DNA of 64,000 nucleotides from Theropithecus gelada (lineage: Eukaryota > Chordata > Mammalia > Primates > Cercopithecidae), in NCBI RefSeq assembly GCF_003255815.1, contig NC_037673.1, forward strand, positions 6,418,908 through 6,482,907, in the 5' to 3' direction. Positions 52,957 to 64,000 of the stretch are shown here, in pieces. Numbering within the stretch: the stretch's first letter is position 1; each line of letters opens with the position of its first letter. The position numbers and the translations under genes are program-made. The notes under the pieces were generated by a model that did no database searches, was not told the DNA's origin, and saw only the letters and a program-made list of their open reading frames with translations.

Positions 52957-53699
52957 GTCTCCAAAGTAGGCATTTTTCATTTTCGACTTTGTTATTTGTG
53001 TATTTCTGTGATTGCATTTCAACACTGGCATTCTTCACCTGCAAGTACCATCTTCAGGCGGGCCTTCCTTGTTGCTGCTCCATCATCAGTCCTCTCACTT
53101 ATTCTCAGCAATGGCTATTTCCAGCCTTCTCCCTGGACCTCTGCAGCCACAACCCTATCTCTCTGCTCTGATAACTCTGCTGCAAAGAGAGGAGGAGCAA
53201 TCAGAATAGAATCCTCGCAGCTCCAGGGCCAAACGCACCAGCCACAGGATGTGGTGCCTCATCCCTCCCCTCCCTTAGGGGAAGTGCTGGTCTCACCTGC
53301 AGCTGCTTCTCGCGCCCCAGGGCCTCATTCATCCCCTCCTCTGGATCCTTCCCAGGAGCACACACACGTGCTGTCCTGTCTTTTATTGCAAAACCAAGAA
53401 CCCTTCCTGGCCCCTGCACCCCTGTCTAGATTCTGCCCATGTTTCCTGCCACTCTGGCAGCAGCGAGGTGTTCATGCATCACTGCCCCACTTCTCTCTGC
53501 AGCCCTGGCCACACTGTCCCATCACCTCCTCCAGGTGGGTGCAGCAGCAGGAAGAAAGGCTGCTTGAAGTAGGTTCAAAAGAAAAGAGGAGGGGAGGAAT
53601 GAATTTCTGGCGTTGAGAGCTAATAACACTTTTCAAAGGAGACAGGATGGTTGCTGGAGGGGAGAAGGAGTATCAACAGAAGTCTATTTGGAATTTATT
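52957..53699. other. Unassigned intergenic DNA with a 206-codon chance ORF
   Basis: A plus-strand frame at 52996-53616 is open but low-complexity (Ser/Pro/Leu/Gln) and has no start context or family match that I know. It may be part of an old retroelement. Confidence 0.4.
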
Positions 53700-53950
53700 T
53701 TTTTGTGTGGGAAGATGCATGTAAAATAAAATGCCATTTTAGTTATTTTTAGGTGTACAAATTTATTAGCAATAAGTACTTTCACAATATTGTGTACCCA
53801 TCATTAATATTTCCAAAACTTTTTAATCGTCCCAAACGGAAATTCTGAACTCGTTAAATAATCCCCTTCAGCTGCCTCTCCCCAGTCCCTGGAAACCTTT
53901 AATTTACTTTCAATCTCTGGCTTCGCCTATTCTAGATATCTCAGGGACAT
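53700..53950 (-). mobile_element. Old L1 3' fragment
   Basis: gtacaaatttattagcaata, cacaatattgtgtacccatc and ttcgcctattctagatatct are the complement of an old L1 3' region. Confidence 0.65.
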
Positions 53951-54286
53951 GAAACTGCAGGAAAGGTGCATGGATCAGATGCACCCTGCTCCATCTCTTG
54001 TTCTTCTATGAGGTAAGGGTTGTCCACCTACATAAAACAGAGAGAGGCTCTCTGAAAGCAAAGATGATGATCTGAGAAGATAGCATTGCAATGGGAATAT
54101 GCACATTGCAGTAAACTATGCCTGTATTCAGGGAGATAAAGGAAGGCAAAGGTTTTTTGGAAAAAAAATGAGGAGGATTACTTAATTATTACTTTTGAGA
54201 TAATTACCCTTGGCTACAAAGATCAACAGCAAGGGTGATACCAGTCTGAGGTTGGACAGGCAGCTGCTGGACAGATGTCCTTGCAG

Positions 54287-54305
54287 AATTATTATTATTA
54301 TTATT
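54287..54305. repeat. (ATT)n microsatellite
   Basis: attattattattattatt. Confidence 0.9.
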
Positions 54306-54357
54306 TTTTGCATAAGGTTGCAATGGTCTTTGAGCAAAGTTGTGATTTTTCTGGAGT

Positions 54358-54394
<37 letters not shown>
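54358..54394. repeat. (GTT)n microsatellite, about 12 units
   Basis: An uninterrupted ttgttgttgttgttg run of 37 bases, only about 50 bases from the (ATT)n run. Confidence 0.95.
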
Positions 54395-54867
54395 CAGGGA
54401 TATGGTTTTAGAATCTGCTCTTCATGGCTTCCCTGGCTCTAGTTGTGAGGGTTTTCTTAACATTAGTGACTCTGTTTGGATTCTGAGACCTTTCACAGGG
54501 CAGGTGCTTCCCCAGTGGATGGGCTTGCAGATCTGGGGGTCAGTTGTTTCTGAAAAGGGGGTGAGCTGCACCTTTGCTCCCTTACCTGAGCTGTCTTCTC
54601 CCACTCTGCTTTTCCAGTACTATGGCTGGGATCTTCCATCTTTATCCGCATGACTTCAGCACCTTTTTCTCAGTTCCAAACTGGCTGGGTAAAAGTGAGT
54701 GTGATGAGCTCTCACGAACCCCAACAATTTAGTGCTTCACACATGGTGGGTCCTCACTGAAATATGGCTGAAAAAAGGAAAGGGTGAATGAGCAAAATAG
54801 ACCTATATTTTATTTAGTTTTCCATCTCTTACGATTTTAATGAAAGACAATCTAGAAAGCAGCAGAG

Positions 54868-55085
54868 TCGTTAATAACACACATGGTCTCTGGAATCCCG
54901 AAGACCTGTGTCCAAACCCAGATGCTCTCTCTAACCTTCTGTGAGATTTCTTAGTGGGGCTGAGCCTTTAGTCTCTAGATGGTAAAATAGCAAATGGCTT
55001 GCACGTGTGATGTGCAAGGATTTAAACAAGGCATGCATATAAAGTGCTGAGTGTTCTGTAACTGGTGGGCACTTACTTTGTGTTC
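54868..55085 (+). mobile_element. MIR SINE
   Basis: tggtctctggaatcccgaag, gtgtccaaacccagatgctc, tgagcctttagtctctagat and tataaagtgctgagtgttct follow the MIR consensus. Confidence 0.65.
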
Positions 55086-55777
55086 GCCTGCCCACCTCCA
55101 AGGAATCTCATTTCCTAACTTGACAGTTGCCTCCCGGATCCTGCTTGGACACATCCCACTGGTAGGTCCACACCTGTGAGAGTGGCAAATGCATTGTTGT
55201 TGAGCTCTTCCTACAGGTAGAGGAAACCGAAGATGGGGCATAATGATTTCCTGGGAGTGGCGGGAAAGGCCCAGACGCTACCTGACATTATTTGTGGCTG
55301 CAGTTGAAGATCTGGGTGTGCACCTCCAGCCTGTGCATCGGGACTCATGGCACAGCCGAGTCAAAGCCATGTCTCTGCTGCCAGAACAGAGATCTTGACT
55401 AAATTTATCCTGAATTTCTTGCTGTGCCAGATCCATTTTGACTTTGAACTTTAAGAAAACAGCTCCTTGGGTTATGCAACTGGCACCACTGAATGTGAGT
55501 TGGGAGGAAGTGACAGGAAATCTTGTAGAGAGAACGGAAGAGCATTTCTCCCTGGCTCCGAGGCAGGTGGTGTTGGCAACTACAGGCAAGGTGGGGGGAG
55601 CGGGTGGTGGGGCCCCTCACCCTCACTGAGCCTCTCTTTGGGCTTCTCCTCCTCCCACATCCCCTCTGTGCTGAACAAAACTCACCACTCCTGGGCCCAT
55701 TGCTTTAGGCTTTGCAAAGGGTCTGGCAGAGTAATCCGAAACAAATTTAAGCAAGATATGGGTGCTGTAATGATTCG

Positions 55778-55930
55778 ACGCAGTCATTAGACTCACCTGG
55801 GGAGCTGGTAGAAGTATTGATGTGGACCCTCATTTCCAGAGATTATAAATTAATTAGGCTAGGGGTAAGCCTGGATATCAATATGTTTTAAAGCTCTCCA
55901 GGTGGTTTTGTCGTGTAGCCAGGGCTGAGC
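55778..55930. mobile_element. hAT-Charlie-type remnant
   Basis: actcacctggggagctggta at the left and aagctctccaggtggttttg at the right form inverted ends around a diverged core. Confidence 0.6.
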
Positions 55931-56250
55931 TCCATTGATTGAAGGCATTGTCTTCCAGACAATATTTGCAACAACGGAAGCTTGGGAACCTCATTCCAAA
56001 TCTGTAAACTGAGGGGCTTGGTGTATATGATTTCCAAGATCTTCTAGTCCCAAAAAGGGTCATGATTCTGATATTCCAATGCCTTGAGCCAAGTGTCTTC
56101 CCATTGCCTGTGGGTTTCCTAATGGTATTTGAGGCCACAAAACTTCCCCAAAATGGCATTATAATTTAGGCTGTGTTACATTAGCATCCTCCTACAGGAG
56201 ATTTGTAAATTCCTATTGAGCTCATTTACTGCTTGTTTTCCATGGGTCTA

Positions 56251-56251
<1 letters not shown>

Positions 56252-56290
<39 letters not shown>

Positions 56291-56575
56291 TTTTGAGGCG
56301 GAGTCTCGCTCTGTCCCCCACGCTGGAGTGCAGTGGCCGGATCTCAGCTCACTGCAAGCTCCGCCTCCCGGGTTTACGCCATTCTCCTGCCTCAGCCTCC
56401 CAAGTAGCTGGGACTACAGGCGCCCACCACCTCGCCCGGCTAGTTTTTTGTATTTTTTAGTAGAGACGGGGTTTCACCGTGTTAGCCAGGATGGTCTCAA
56501 TCTCCTGACCTCGTGATCCACCTGTCTCGGCCTCCCAAAGTGCTGGGATTACAGGCTTGAGCCACCGCGCCCGGC
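56252..56575 (-). mobile_element. Old World monkey AluYRa-type SINE with (TA)n tail
   Basis: Nearly unmutated Alu complement with GTGGCCGGATCTCAGC, GGGTTTACGCC, CCACCTCGCCCGGCTAG, TTTTTTGTATTTTTTAG and ACAGGCTTGAGCCACC. I associate these with cercopithecid AluYRa. Target-site duplication tccatgggtctat at 56239-56251 and 56576-56588. The T-run is preceded by a (TA)n array at 56248-56273, a microsatellite grown in the A-tail. It is the youngest-looking element in the window. Confidence 0.88.
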
Positions 56576-56753
56576 TCCATGGGTCTATTTATCAAACGTA
56601 CAGCCCCATGAATTTTCACATACTAAATGCATCCATGTAACTAACCGCCAGCCAGAGCAAGACACACAATATTGCCAGACCTCAGAACACCTCTTTGGAC
56701 TTCTTTTCTGTCACTATCCCCTGCCCCCAGAATCATGTTTACCCTGACCCCTC

Positions 56754-57433
56754 TGATATGGTTTGGTTGTGTCCCTACCCAAATCTCGTCTTATACTTCC
56801 TGTAATCCTCACATGTCATGGGAGGGACCTGGTGGGAGGTAATTGAATTATGGAGGGTGGTTCCCCCATGCTATTCTTGTGATAATGAGTAAGTTCTCAC
56901 GAGATCTGATGATCTTCTTTTTTTTTTTTTGAGATGGAGTCTCTCTCTGTCACCCAGGCTGGAGTGCAGTGGCATGATCTCAGCTCACTGCAACCTCTGC
57001 CTCCCAGGTTCAAGCGATTGTCATGCCTCAGCCTCTCGAGTAGCTGGGACTACAGGTGTGTGTCATGACACCCGGCTAATTTTTGTACTTTTAGTAGAGG
57101 TGGGGCTTCACCATGTTGGCCAGGCTTGTCTCGAACTCTTGACCTCAAGTGATCCGCCCACTTCGGCTTCCCAAAGTGCTGGGATTACAGGTGTGAGCCA
57201 CTGCACCCGGCTCATCTGATGGTTTTGTAAGAAGCTTTTCCTTCTTTTGCTTGGCACTTCTCCTTGCTGTCGCCATGTGAAGAAGGATGTGTTTGCTTCT
57301 CCTTCCACCATGATTGTAAGTTTCCTGAAGCCTCTTCAGCCCTGTAGACCTGTGAGTCAATTAAAACTCTTTCCTTTATAAATTACCCAGTCTTGGGGAT
57401 GTCCTTATAGCAGCCTGAGAGTGGACCAATACA
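56754..57433 (+). mobile_element. THE1 solo LTR interrupted by an Alu
   Basis: Starts tgatatggtttggttgtgtc. It contains catgtcatgggagggacctg, cacgagatctgatg, gagtcaattaaaactctttc and aaattacccagtcttgggga, and ends gtggaccaataca. Confidence 0.92.
56914..57213 (-). mobile_element. Alu SINE inside the THE1 LTR
   Basis: Full Alu complement. The direct repeat atctgatg[ag]t stands at 56904-56913 and 57214-57223. Confidence 0.95.
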
Positions 57434-57626
57434 CCTTCTCACTATAGATTGGCTTTGCTTGGTTTTGAACTTTACATACATGGCATCACACAGCATCTGC
57501 TCTTTTCTGTGTGGCTCCCTTCACTTAGCTATGCCACTGAAACTAATTCGTGTTGTTGCAGCCATCAGGAGTTCATTCTTTTTCATGAAAATGTGTGCTA
57601 TGTGTGTGCTGTGTGCTATGGACTGA

Positions 57627-57962
57627 TGGACTGAATATTTGTGTTCCTCTCAAATTCATGTCTTGAAGCCTAAATCCTTACGTGATAGTATCAGGAGGTC
57701 ATGAGAATGGAGCCTTTATGAATGGGATTAGTGCACTCACAAGGTGATGAAGAGATTAGAGCTCTCTCTCTCTCTGCCATGTGAGGATACAAGAAGATGG
57801 CCACCTCCAAACCAGGTGAGAAGCCCTCCTCATACATGAATCTGCTGGCACCTTGATCTTGGACTTCCCAGCCTCCAGAACTGACAGTGAGAAATAAATA
57901 TTTGTTATATAATCTGCCTGGTCTATGATATTCTGTTATAGCAGCCTAAACTGACCTAGATA
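57627..57962 (+). mobile_element. MaLR LTR inserted in the old L1
   Basis: gactgaatatttgtgttcct, atgaatgggattagtgcact, gacttcccagcctccagaac and tctgttatagcagcctaaac are MaLR landmarks. The same type as 38140-38816. Confidence 0.7.
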
Positions 57963-58090
57963 CTGTGTCATACTCCATTGCACAGGAGATTTATCCTTTC
58001 TCTTCATTGATACACATTTGGATTGTTTCCAGTTTGGGGGTATTTTAAAGCTGCTAGGAAATTGTTGTGCTCATTTCTAATTTTTAGCAA

Positions 58091-59477
58091 GTAATATTAA
58101 CTTGAATTTGTTTCATCAGACCTTTAAAATGCAGATTTGAACATTTAGGAATATTGTACAGGAAATGGACCTACAAGATACCTGCTTGTTTTTGATGCAA
58201 TTTGAAGAATGCATGATCATTGCATTCACATTGACTTGAGCTGGATGGTTGTAAAGATATGCTTGGCCACTACTGAATTACCTAAAAATTAATTTGTACC
58301 AGGCAGGAGCAACTGTGGCATTGCCAAGTCTCATGCCCAGTCCTCAGGTCCTAGAAGATGAATGGGATGGAGCCAGAAGTGATGTGTAAAATGGGATGGA
58401 AGCAGAAGATAGATTCCACTACTAAAAATTGCATGGATTATGGATGTGTATTCCATAGTACACAAAGGAGATGCCAGAGACTCTCAATTGTGTTGTTGCT
58501 CAGGCCAAATCTTGCCTTTTGAAAAAATAGCATGCGTGTTTACAGATAATTTTTGAAAGCCTGTAGTTGAAGCTAATGACTGTTATTTTCTAGGTTTCTC
58601 CGGGCTTGTGGCTGTGTTCAGAAAAGTGGATAGGCCTTGACTCCATAATCTAAGATGAGTTACTTGTTTAACACAGGAAATATGTGGAAACCTTGTTAGA
58701 AGCAAGAGCACAGCTAAATTTTCTTTTGCTCCCCATACTTCTTATTACTTCCATCACCACCCATTGGGACAATGCTGTATGCCATGGTGTTGGCTTCTGA
58801 TGGTCTTGATCTATGATCCTTCCTCTTCACTTAGGTTTTAATTATGAGATTGCCTGTATCTTGATCTGAGTAATAGCTCTCCAGTTCAAGGAGAGGGTAT
58901 TAGAGTGGATTCCCTCAGCATTGAGTTCATTGGGAACCATCCAAGGAGCAGCCACCAATAATCTCACTGTGCCTTCCCAAGAGCATGGTTCTGTTGAGCA
59001 CCTGCCAGCAAGGGCATGGGGATGGGCAAGGCTGGGCATGGTCTAGCACTCTCTTTATTCTTCTTTCTAACCCTTTCGCAGTTGAGAGCATCTTGAGGTT
59101 ACCCAACCCCAATAGCTCTGCATTTCACCTCTACTTACATACTACCCACTGTGACCGAAAATTCTCCACTCAGCAAGGAGTAAATTGCTTTTTTTTTTTA
59201 GATGTCTAATTGCATTTCAAATAACAAGCTTCCATTCTGCCTTCTGTATCCACACGGAGAAGCTTGTCCCTTTACATGAGTTCCTTTTTGGACATTTTCA
59301 GCCAGTTAAAAAGAAATCTTGCTTTCATTTTCTAAATTGTCTCCTATTCAAGTTTATCTTTCCCTGCTCTTTCTATTCCTTCATGGTAGGGTTTCTAGAC
59401 TCAGCCTTCTGGGTAGCCAGTTCCTGGATTGATTACAAGTTTTTCAAAATAACTCTGTTAATGAATGTGTAGTCTTC
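58091..59477. other. Intergenic DNA without recognisable features
   Basis: AT-rich DNA. No gene, RNA gene or confident repeat was seen. Confidence 0.5.
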
Positions 59478-59950
59478 TAACCATATCACACACACAATAC
59501 ATGCACAAACATCTTTCACTTACTGCACAGTGCACATATAACACACGTACCGTGCAACACAGACACATACACATAACACACATACAGTGCAACACATATA
59601 CCACATATAACACACACACAGTGCAACACAGACACATGCACATATAACACACACACAGTGCAACACAGACACATACCACATATACACCAAAGAATACACA
59701 TGCTACAAACACACCACATAATACACACAGTACAATACGATGAAACACAATGCCACATGTGCCACACAATACACACACACCACACATACATAATACACAC
59801 ACACCACACATACATAATACACACAGTGTGTAGTACATACACAACACACAGATATACACAAATATGCACAGACATCCCTCACACACACCAAATGCATATT
59901 ATACACACTCACATAATAACAGATCACCCAGAAACAAACACAATCACGTT
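59478..59950. repeat. CA-rich minisatellite / compound microsatellite
   Basis: About 470 bases made almost only of CA, CATA and CAACACAGACACATA-type units. Longer repeats (acacacagtgcaacacagac) recur with a period near 47-50 at the left, and caccacacatacataataca recurs at the right. The minus strand shows long cysteine/valine-rich open frames that are a by-product. Confidence 0.92.
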
Positions 59951-60639
59951 ATACATACACACCCCAAATACACTCCATACCCTTTCCCTCCCTCAATCCT
60001 TTGCATCTCTTCAAATAATTGCAAACTCTCCTATCAAAAAATTGCAAGGCCCGTGAGAACATTAAAGGTAATATATAATTGCATTTGATAGGTCAAAAAT
60101 AAATTTATAATATTGGAATCCTATTTGTTCAGCATTCTAGCCATGCAATTGAAGGATATAACACATTTTCCCTTACTCAACCTGTAAATGAATCATCTAA
60201 AGATAATAAGTCATTTTAATAGAGTAGACTGCATAGTGTTGCTTCACTTAAATTTAAAGATGATGTGGGACATAATGAATTTCCAGTTGTGAACACAGGT
60301 GGAGACACTCATCACAGTCTGAAAAAAATAAGTTCTTAATGGGATTCATGATATTCAGATTATCTTGCTAACTTCTTCAACTTCTTCCTTTTTTATTTAC
60401 ATTTTTATTGTAAAATAAATCATAGACACAGAAAAATCCCACTCATAATGAATGTATAGCTTAGCGAATTATTTCAAGATGGAAGCCCTCGCAATGATAA
60501 CTGATACCAAGAAATAGATCTTTGCCATTTCCCCCGAAGAATCTCCATATATATTGTCCATATTGCTAGTTTGAGTTTTTATAAAAAGTCATGAATGAGT
60601 GTTGAATTCTGTCTAATGTTTTGCATTAACATAAAGGCA

Positions 60640-61386
60640 TGATTTTTCCCCAGTATTTTTTCTGATGATGTGATGAATTAGACTGATTGCCTTTAAAAGC
60701 AAAACTGTTCTTCCAGTCCTGAAATAAACCCTATGTCTTCATGATATGGTATCTTTTTTATATATCACTGAACTTACTATGTTAATATCTTAAAATAATT
60801 TTTGAGTATATGTTCTGAGAGAGATTCATTCATAAAAGTTGGGAAGTATTTCCTCTCCTTATAGTCCTTTAATGGTGTAATACATTACTTGTTAATTGTT
60901 CCTGTGAAATGAAAAATCCACCTGTGCCTGGATGTTTTTTGTAGAAATATTAATAATAAATTCAATAATAATATACTGAAAAACTGAATAATTAATTATT
61001 ATAAGTTATATAATAATTTCTTTAATGTATACCAGACTATTCACATTTTCTATTTATTCTTCTGTTAGAATTGGTAAATTGTATTTGAGGAATTTGTTGA
61101 TGTAATCCAGATTGCCACATTTTATGGAGTAAATTTGTTCATAATATTCTTCTATTTTCTTAATGTTTGTAGGATCTGTAGTTATAGTTCATTTTTTCTT
61201 TCTTATTAGGTAGTTTGCATTTTATTCTTGTTCTATTTTACTAGAGATTTATCATTTCAAAACATAACTTTTGATCTTGTTGATTTTTAAAGATTTAAAA
61301 CAAATTTACTGAAATTCTGCTCTGTTCTTTATTTGTAATTTTCTTCCTTTTTCTTTAATAAAGCATATAAAGTTACAAATTTCCCA
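60640..61386 (-). mobile_element. Old L1 ORF2 fragment
   Basis: ttccagtcctgaaataaacc, tatgttctgagagagattca, ttgaggaatttgttgatgta and gttcataatattcttctatt are the complement of the L1 reverse-transcriptase region. Many stops and indels. Confidence 0.65.
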
Positions 61387-61395
61387 TTGTTTTCT

Positions 61396-61731
61396 CTTTC
61401 CATGATTTCCCCTCCCCCTCCCCCCGCCCCTCCCCCTCCTTTTCCTTTTTTTGATGGAGTCTTGCTCTGTCGCCTAGGCTGGAATGCAGTGATGCAATCT
61501 CGGTTCACTGCAGCCTCCGCCTCCAAGGTTCAAGCAATTCTCCTGCCTCAGCCTCCTGAGTAGCTGGGATTATAGGTGTCTGCCACCATGGCCGGCTAAT
61601 TTTTGTGTTTTTAGTAAAGACTGGGTTTCATCATGTTGGCCAGGCTGGTCTTGAACTCCTGACCTCAAGTGATCTGCCCATCTTGCCCTCTCAAAGTGCT
61701 GGCATTACAGGCATGAGCCACCATGCCCAGC
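61396..61731 (-). mobile_element. Alu SINE with G-rich tail
   Basis: Alu complement from cctttttttgatggagtctt to caccatgcccagc. Direct repeat ttgttttct at 61387-61395 and 61732-61740. The A-tail has turned into a C-rich (plus strand) block at 61409-61440. Confidence 0.92.
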
Positions 61732-61740
61732 TTGTTTTCT

Positions 61741-62470
61741 GCTTCTAAGATTTCTTTTGAGAAGTCAGCTATTAATTTTTTTTTCTTTTTTTTCTCATTT
61801 GAAGGGAATATGTTATTTCTTTGGCTGATTTTAATATTTTCTTCTTGTCCTTGATTTTTAGAAAGCTGACATCAATGATATATCTAGGTGTGATTTTCTT
61901 TATATTTATCTTGCTTGAAGTTTGCTGAACTTCTTGAATGTGTGGGTTGATGTCTTTCATCAGTTTGGAATGCTTTTAGTCATGATCTCTTTGAATATTG
62001 CTTCTCATTCTCTCTCCTCCCTGGTAATGCAATTATATATTGTTTAGACATTTTGAATATATCCCATATTTCTCTTAATTTCTTAAAATCATTTTTTTCT
62101 TTTTAGTTTCTTTCATTCAGTTTGGGTGTTTTTCTGTTGCATTGCTTTCCAGTTCACCAGTTTTATGTCCAATCTACTGTTAAAACTATACATTGCATTC
62201 TTAATTTTGGATATTATGATTTTAGTTCTATAGTTTATTTAAAAAATAATTCTAATTCTTATTTGCAAATTGCCATTATTTATTTTTATTGCCTGTCATT
62301 TCCTCTATTTTCTTGAATATGTTAATCATAATTACTTTAAAATAATTGTCTGTTGTATCTAGAATTTGGGTCACTTGAGAAACTAATTCTGTTGTTTGCT
62401 TTTAAAAACATTAAAGCACATTGAGCCTATGGTCTTATCTTTTCACAGATCTAATAATTTCTTATAAGCT
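61741..62470 (-). mobile_element. Old L1/HAL1-like fragment
   Basis: ttttgagaagtcagctatta, cttcttgaatgtgtgggttg and gtcatgatctctttgaatat recall a common old LINE segment in complement. It continues the LINE-derived DNA before the Alu. Confidence 0.5.
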
Positions 62471-63554
62471 GAATATTTTGTATAAAAGACTGTAGAGGTT
62501 CCAATGACATTATTGTCCATACGAAAGTGTTTTGTGTCTCTTCTCTGAGGCAGAGGAGGTTGATTCCCAAGGTCCAGCCATTACGAATTGGTGTAGTTTT
62601 GATCAGACTCAGCCTACCTCTGTTCTCAGGGCTTCATCTGAGAGCTTGGAAAGTCTTTGCATGCTGAGTTCTGAATGATTGTGGGTGATTCAGCTTTGCC
62701 TTAGAGAAGTTTAAGCTCAGCACTCACACTCCTGACCTCGTCTTCAGAATTTGGCAAAGGTCTTGATGAAGAGAATGGTTGGGTTGGATGCCCTACACGC
62801 AAATTTTGTCCTTCACAAACACTAAAGTCTTTGCTTTATTTTCTGTCTCCAGCACCAGCAGCCTCTTGCCAGTGGCTGAGCCTTGATACCCACATTTGTC
62901 TGGTGCCCCCTAAAGAGTGACTGCAGATCCTGGTGTGAATTCACTTTCAGCTTGTGCTGGATTTCTTTTCAGGTCCCTTCCCTGGGAACCTTTTTGTTTC
63001 CTAGTCACAAATATTGACAGAAATTTTACTTTGCCTTTCAGGAACTTTTGGCCTAGCTCTTTAAAGGCCTCCACTCCCCTGACTACTCAGCTAAAAAAAA
63101 AAAAAAAAGTCGGCAAATGTCTTGTGGGTTAAATCAGCTATGCATTGCAGGGCCCTCGCCTGAGATATGATTTGTCACCCTAGCCCTACGGCACCACCGA
63201 AAGCTTTTCTGATTTTCCTTCTTCCAACGGCATCTTCTACCTGACCCAAATCTGATCATTGGGCTTCTACCTATTTAACAGTATAGGAAGATGTTTCCAG
63301 GGAAGAATAAATGCCAACCATCATCTCCCTCTTACTGGCTTTTCTCTCTGAAGGTTTATTTAGGCCTTGTTGATTCCACATCTCTCCAATGCTTTGAAAA
63401 TGATTTTTTATTCTTTTGTTTTGTTTTAGTTCCTGAGATCAGCAGCATTGACTGTGACCTACCACTTAGAAGTGGAAGTTTGGGGCACATGTTTTGACTT
63501 TCTTTTTCATAGTTTGATGATTTGATTCGACATCAGTACACTCTGTGCCCTATG

Positions 63555-64000
63555 GCAGGGGTCCACAAACCCCAGGCCAAGGACTGGTCTGGTATGGTCC
63601 GTGGCCTGTTAGAACCTGGGCCACACAGCAGGAGGCGAGAGGTGAGTGAGAAAGTGAAGCTTCATCCGTCTTTACAGCCACTCCCCATTGCTCACATTCC
63701 CACCTGAGCTCTGCCTCCTGCTAGATCAGCAGCAGCATTGGATTCTCACAGGAGCTTGAACCCTGTTGTGAACTGTGCATGCCAGGGATCTAGGCTGTGC
63801 GATCCTCATGAGAATCTAATGCCTGATGATCTGTCACTGTCTCCCATCACCCCCAGATGGGACCATCTAGCTGCAGGAAAACAAGCTCAGGGCTCCCACT
63901 GAATTCTACATTATGGTGAGTTGTCTAATTATTTTATTATATATTAAATATAATAATATAAATAAAATGCACAATAAATGTAATGCACTTGAATCATCCT
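63555..64000 (+). mobile_element. MER1-like hAT-Charlie element, cut by the window end
   Basis: caggggtccacaaaccccag, gtggcctgttagaacctggg, gctctgcctcctgctagatc and aatgcctgatgatctgtcac follow a MER1-type consensus. It still runs at the window edge (tgcacttgaatcatcct). Confidence 0.75.

Larger units (their letters stand above)
56215..58090 (-). mobile_element. Old L1 3' end broken into pieces by later insertions
   Basis: L1-like sequence in complement appears at 56589-56753 (tgcatccatgtaactaaccg), 57434-57604 (tttacatacatggcatcaca) and 57963-58085 (atacacatttggattgtttc). The three follow in L1 order. Between them lie the THE1 LTR with its Alu and a MaLR LTR. The AluYRa sits just upstream in the same host. 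Confidence 0.55.

Noticed and set aside
52996..53616. 206-codon plus-strand ORF
   Set aside because: Low-complexity composition, no known domain, no promoter or poly(A) context, and it sits between LTR and L1 fossils.
59458..59927. Cysteine/valine-rich minus-strand ORFs of 74-142 codons
   Set aside because: They are the translation of a CA-rich simple repeat, open because TG/CA repeats seldom form stops.

Overview
The window is primate nuclear DNA, most likely from an Old World monkey. Introns are long with GT-AG borders, Alu elements are dense, and there are MIR, L1, MaLR/THE1/MST and hAT-Charlie fossils. The decisive clue is the Alu at 56252-56575. It carries a combination of substitutions (GTGGCCGGATCTCAGC, GGGTTTACGCC, CCACCTCGCCCGGCTAGTTTTTTG, ACAGGCTTGAGCCACC) that I know from the cercopithecid AluYRa lineage and not from human AluY. 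The species cannot be settled from the sequence alone.

The only protein-coding gene I can support is TENT4A (PAPD7, POLS, TRF4-1), on the + strand. Twelve coding exons lie between 4638 and 21881, followed by a 3' UTR to a poly(A) signal at 23961. All reading-frame phases join and every intron is GT-AG. Counting from the Met at 4672, the joined reading frame is exactly 542 codons, which is the classic short form. The frame stays open for 11 more codons upstream to the splice acceptor, so the full protein starts in exons left of this window. The exons encode the Pol-beta-like nucleotidyltransferase core (catalytic Asp47, Asp49 and Asp102), the PAP-associated domain, a serine-rich linker and a basic, Gly/His-rich tail ending in SLPVSLSR. 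By synteny knowledge the locus corresponds to human 5p15.31.

Layout. 1-4637: upstream intron. 4638-21881: TENT4A exons, with introns holding Alu, MIR and hAT fossils and a small minisatellite. 21882 to about 23990: 3' UTR. About 24000-64000: intergenic DNA with no gene that I can support. This last part is a stack of transposable elements: Alu copies in both orientations, MaLR LTRs, a solo ERV LTR nested inside a MaLR LTR, L1 pieces (one with a 5' inversion), MER20/MER1-like DNA transposons, microsatellites and minisatellites.

There is no sign of a novel gene system, CRISPR array, operon or intact retroelement. The points worth a second look are structural: nested insertions that can be dated relative to each other, a tailless Alu fragment flanked by target-site duplications, a twin-primed L1 inside a DNA transposon, a tandem NAG splice acceptor in TENT4A, a G-quadruplex-prone Alu tail, and an unidentified retrocopy-like stretch at 42363-43235.
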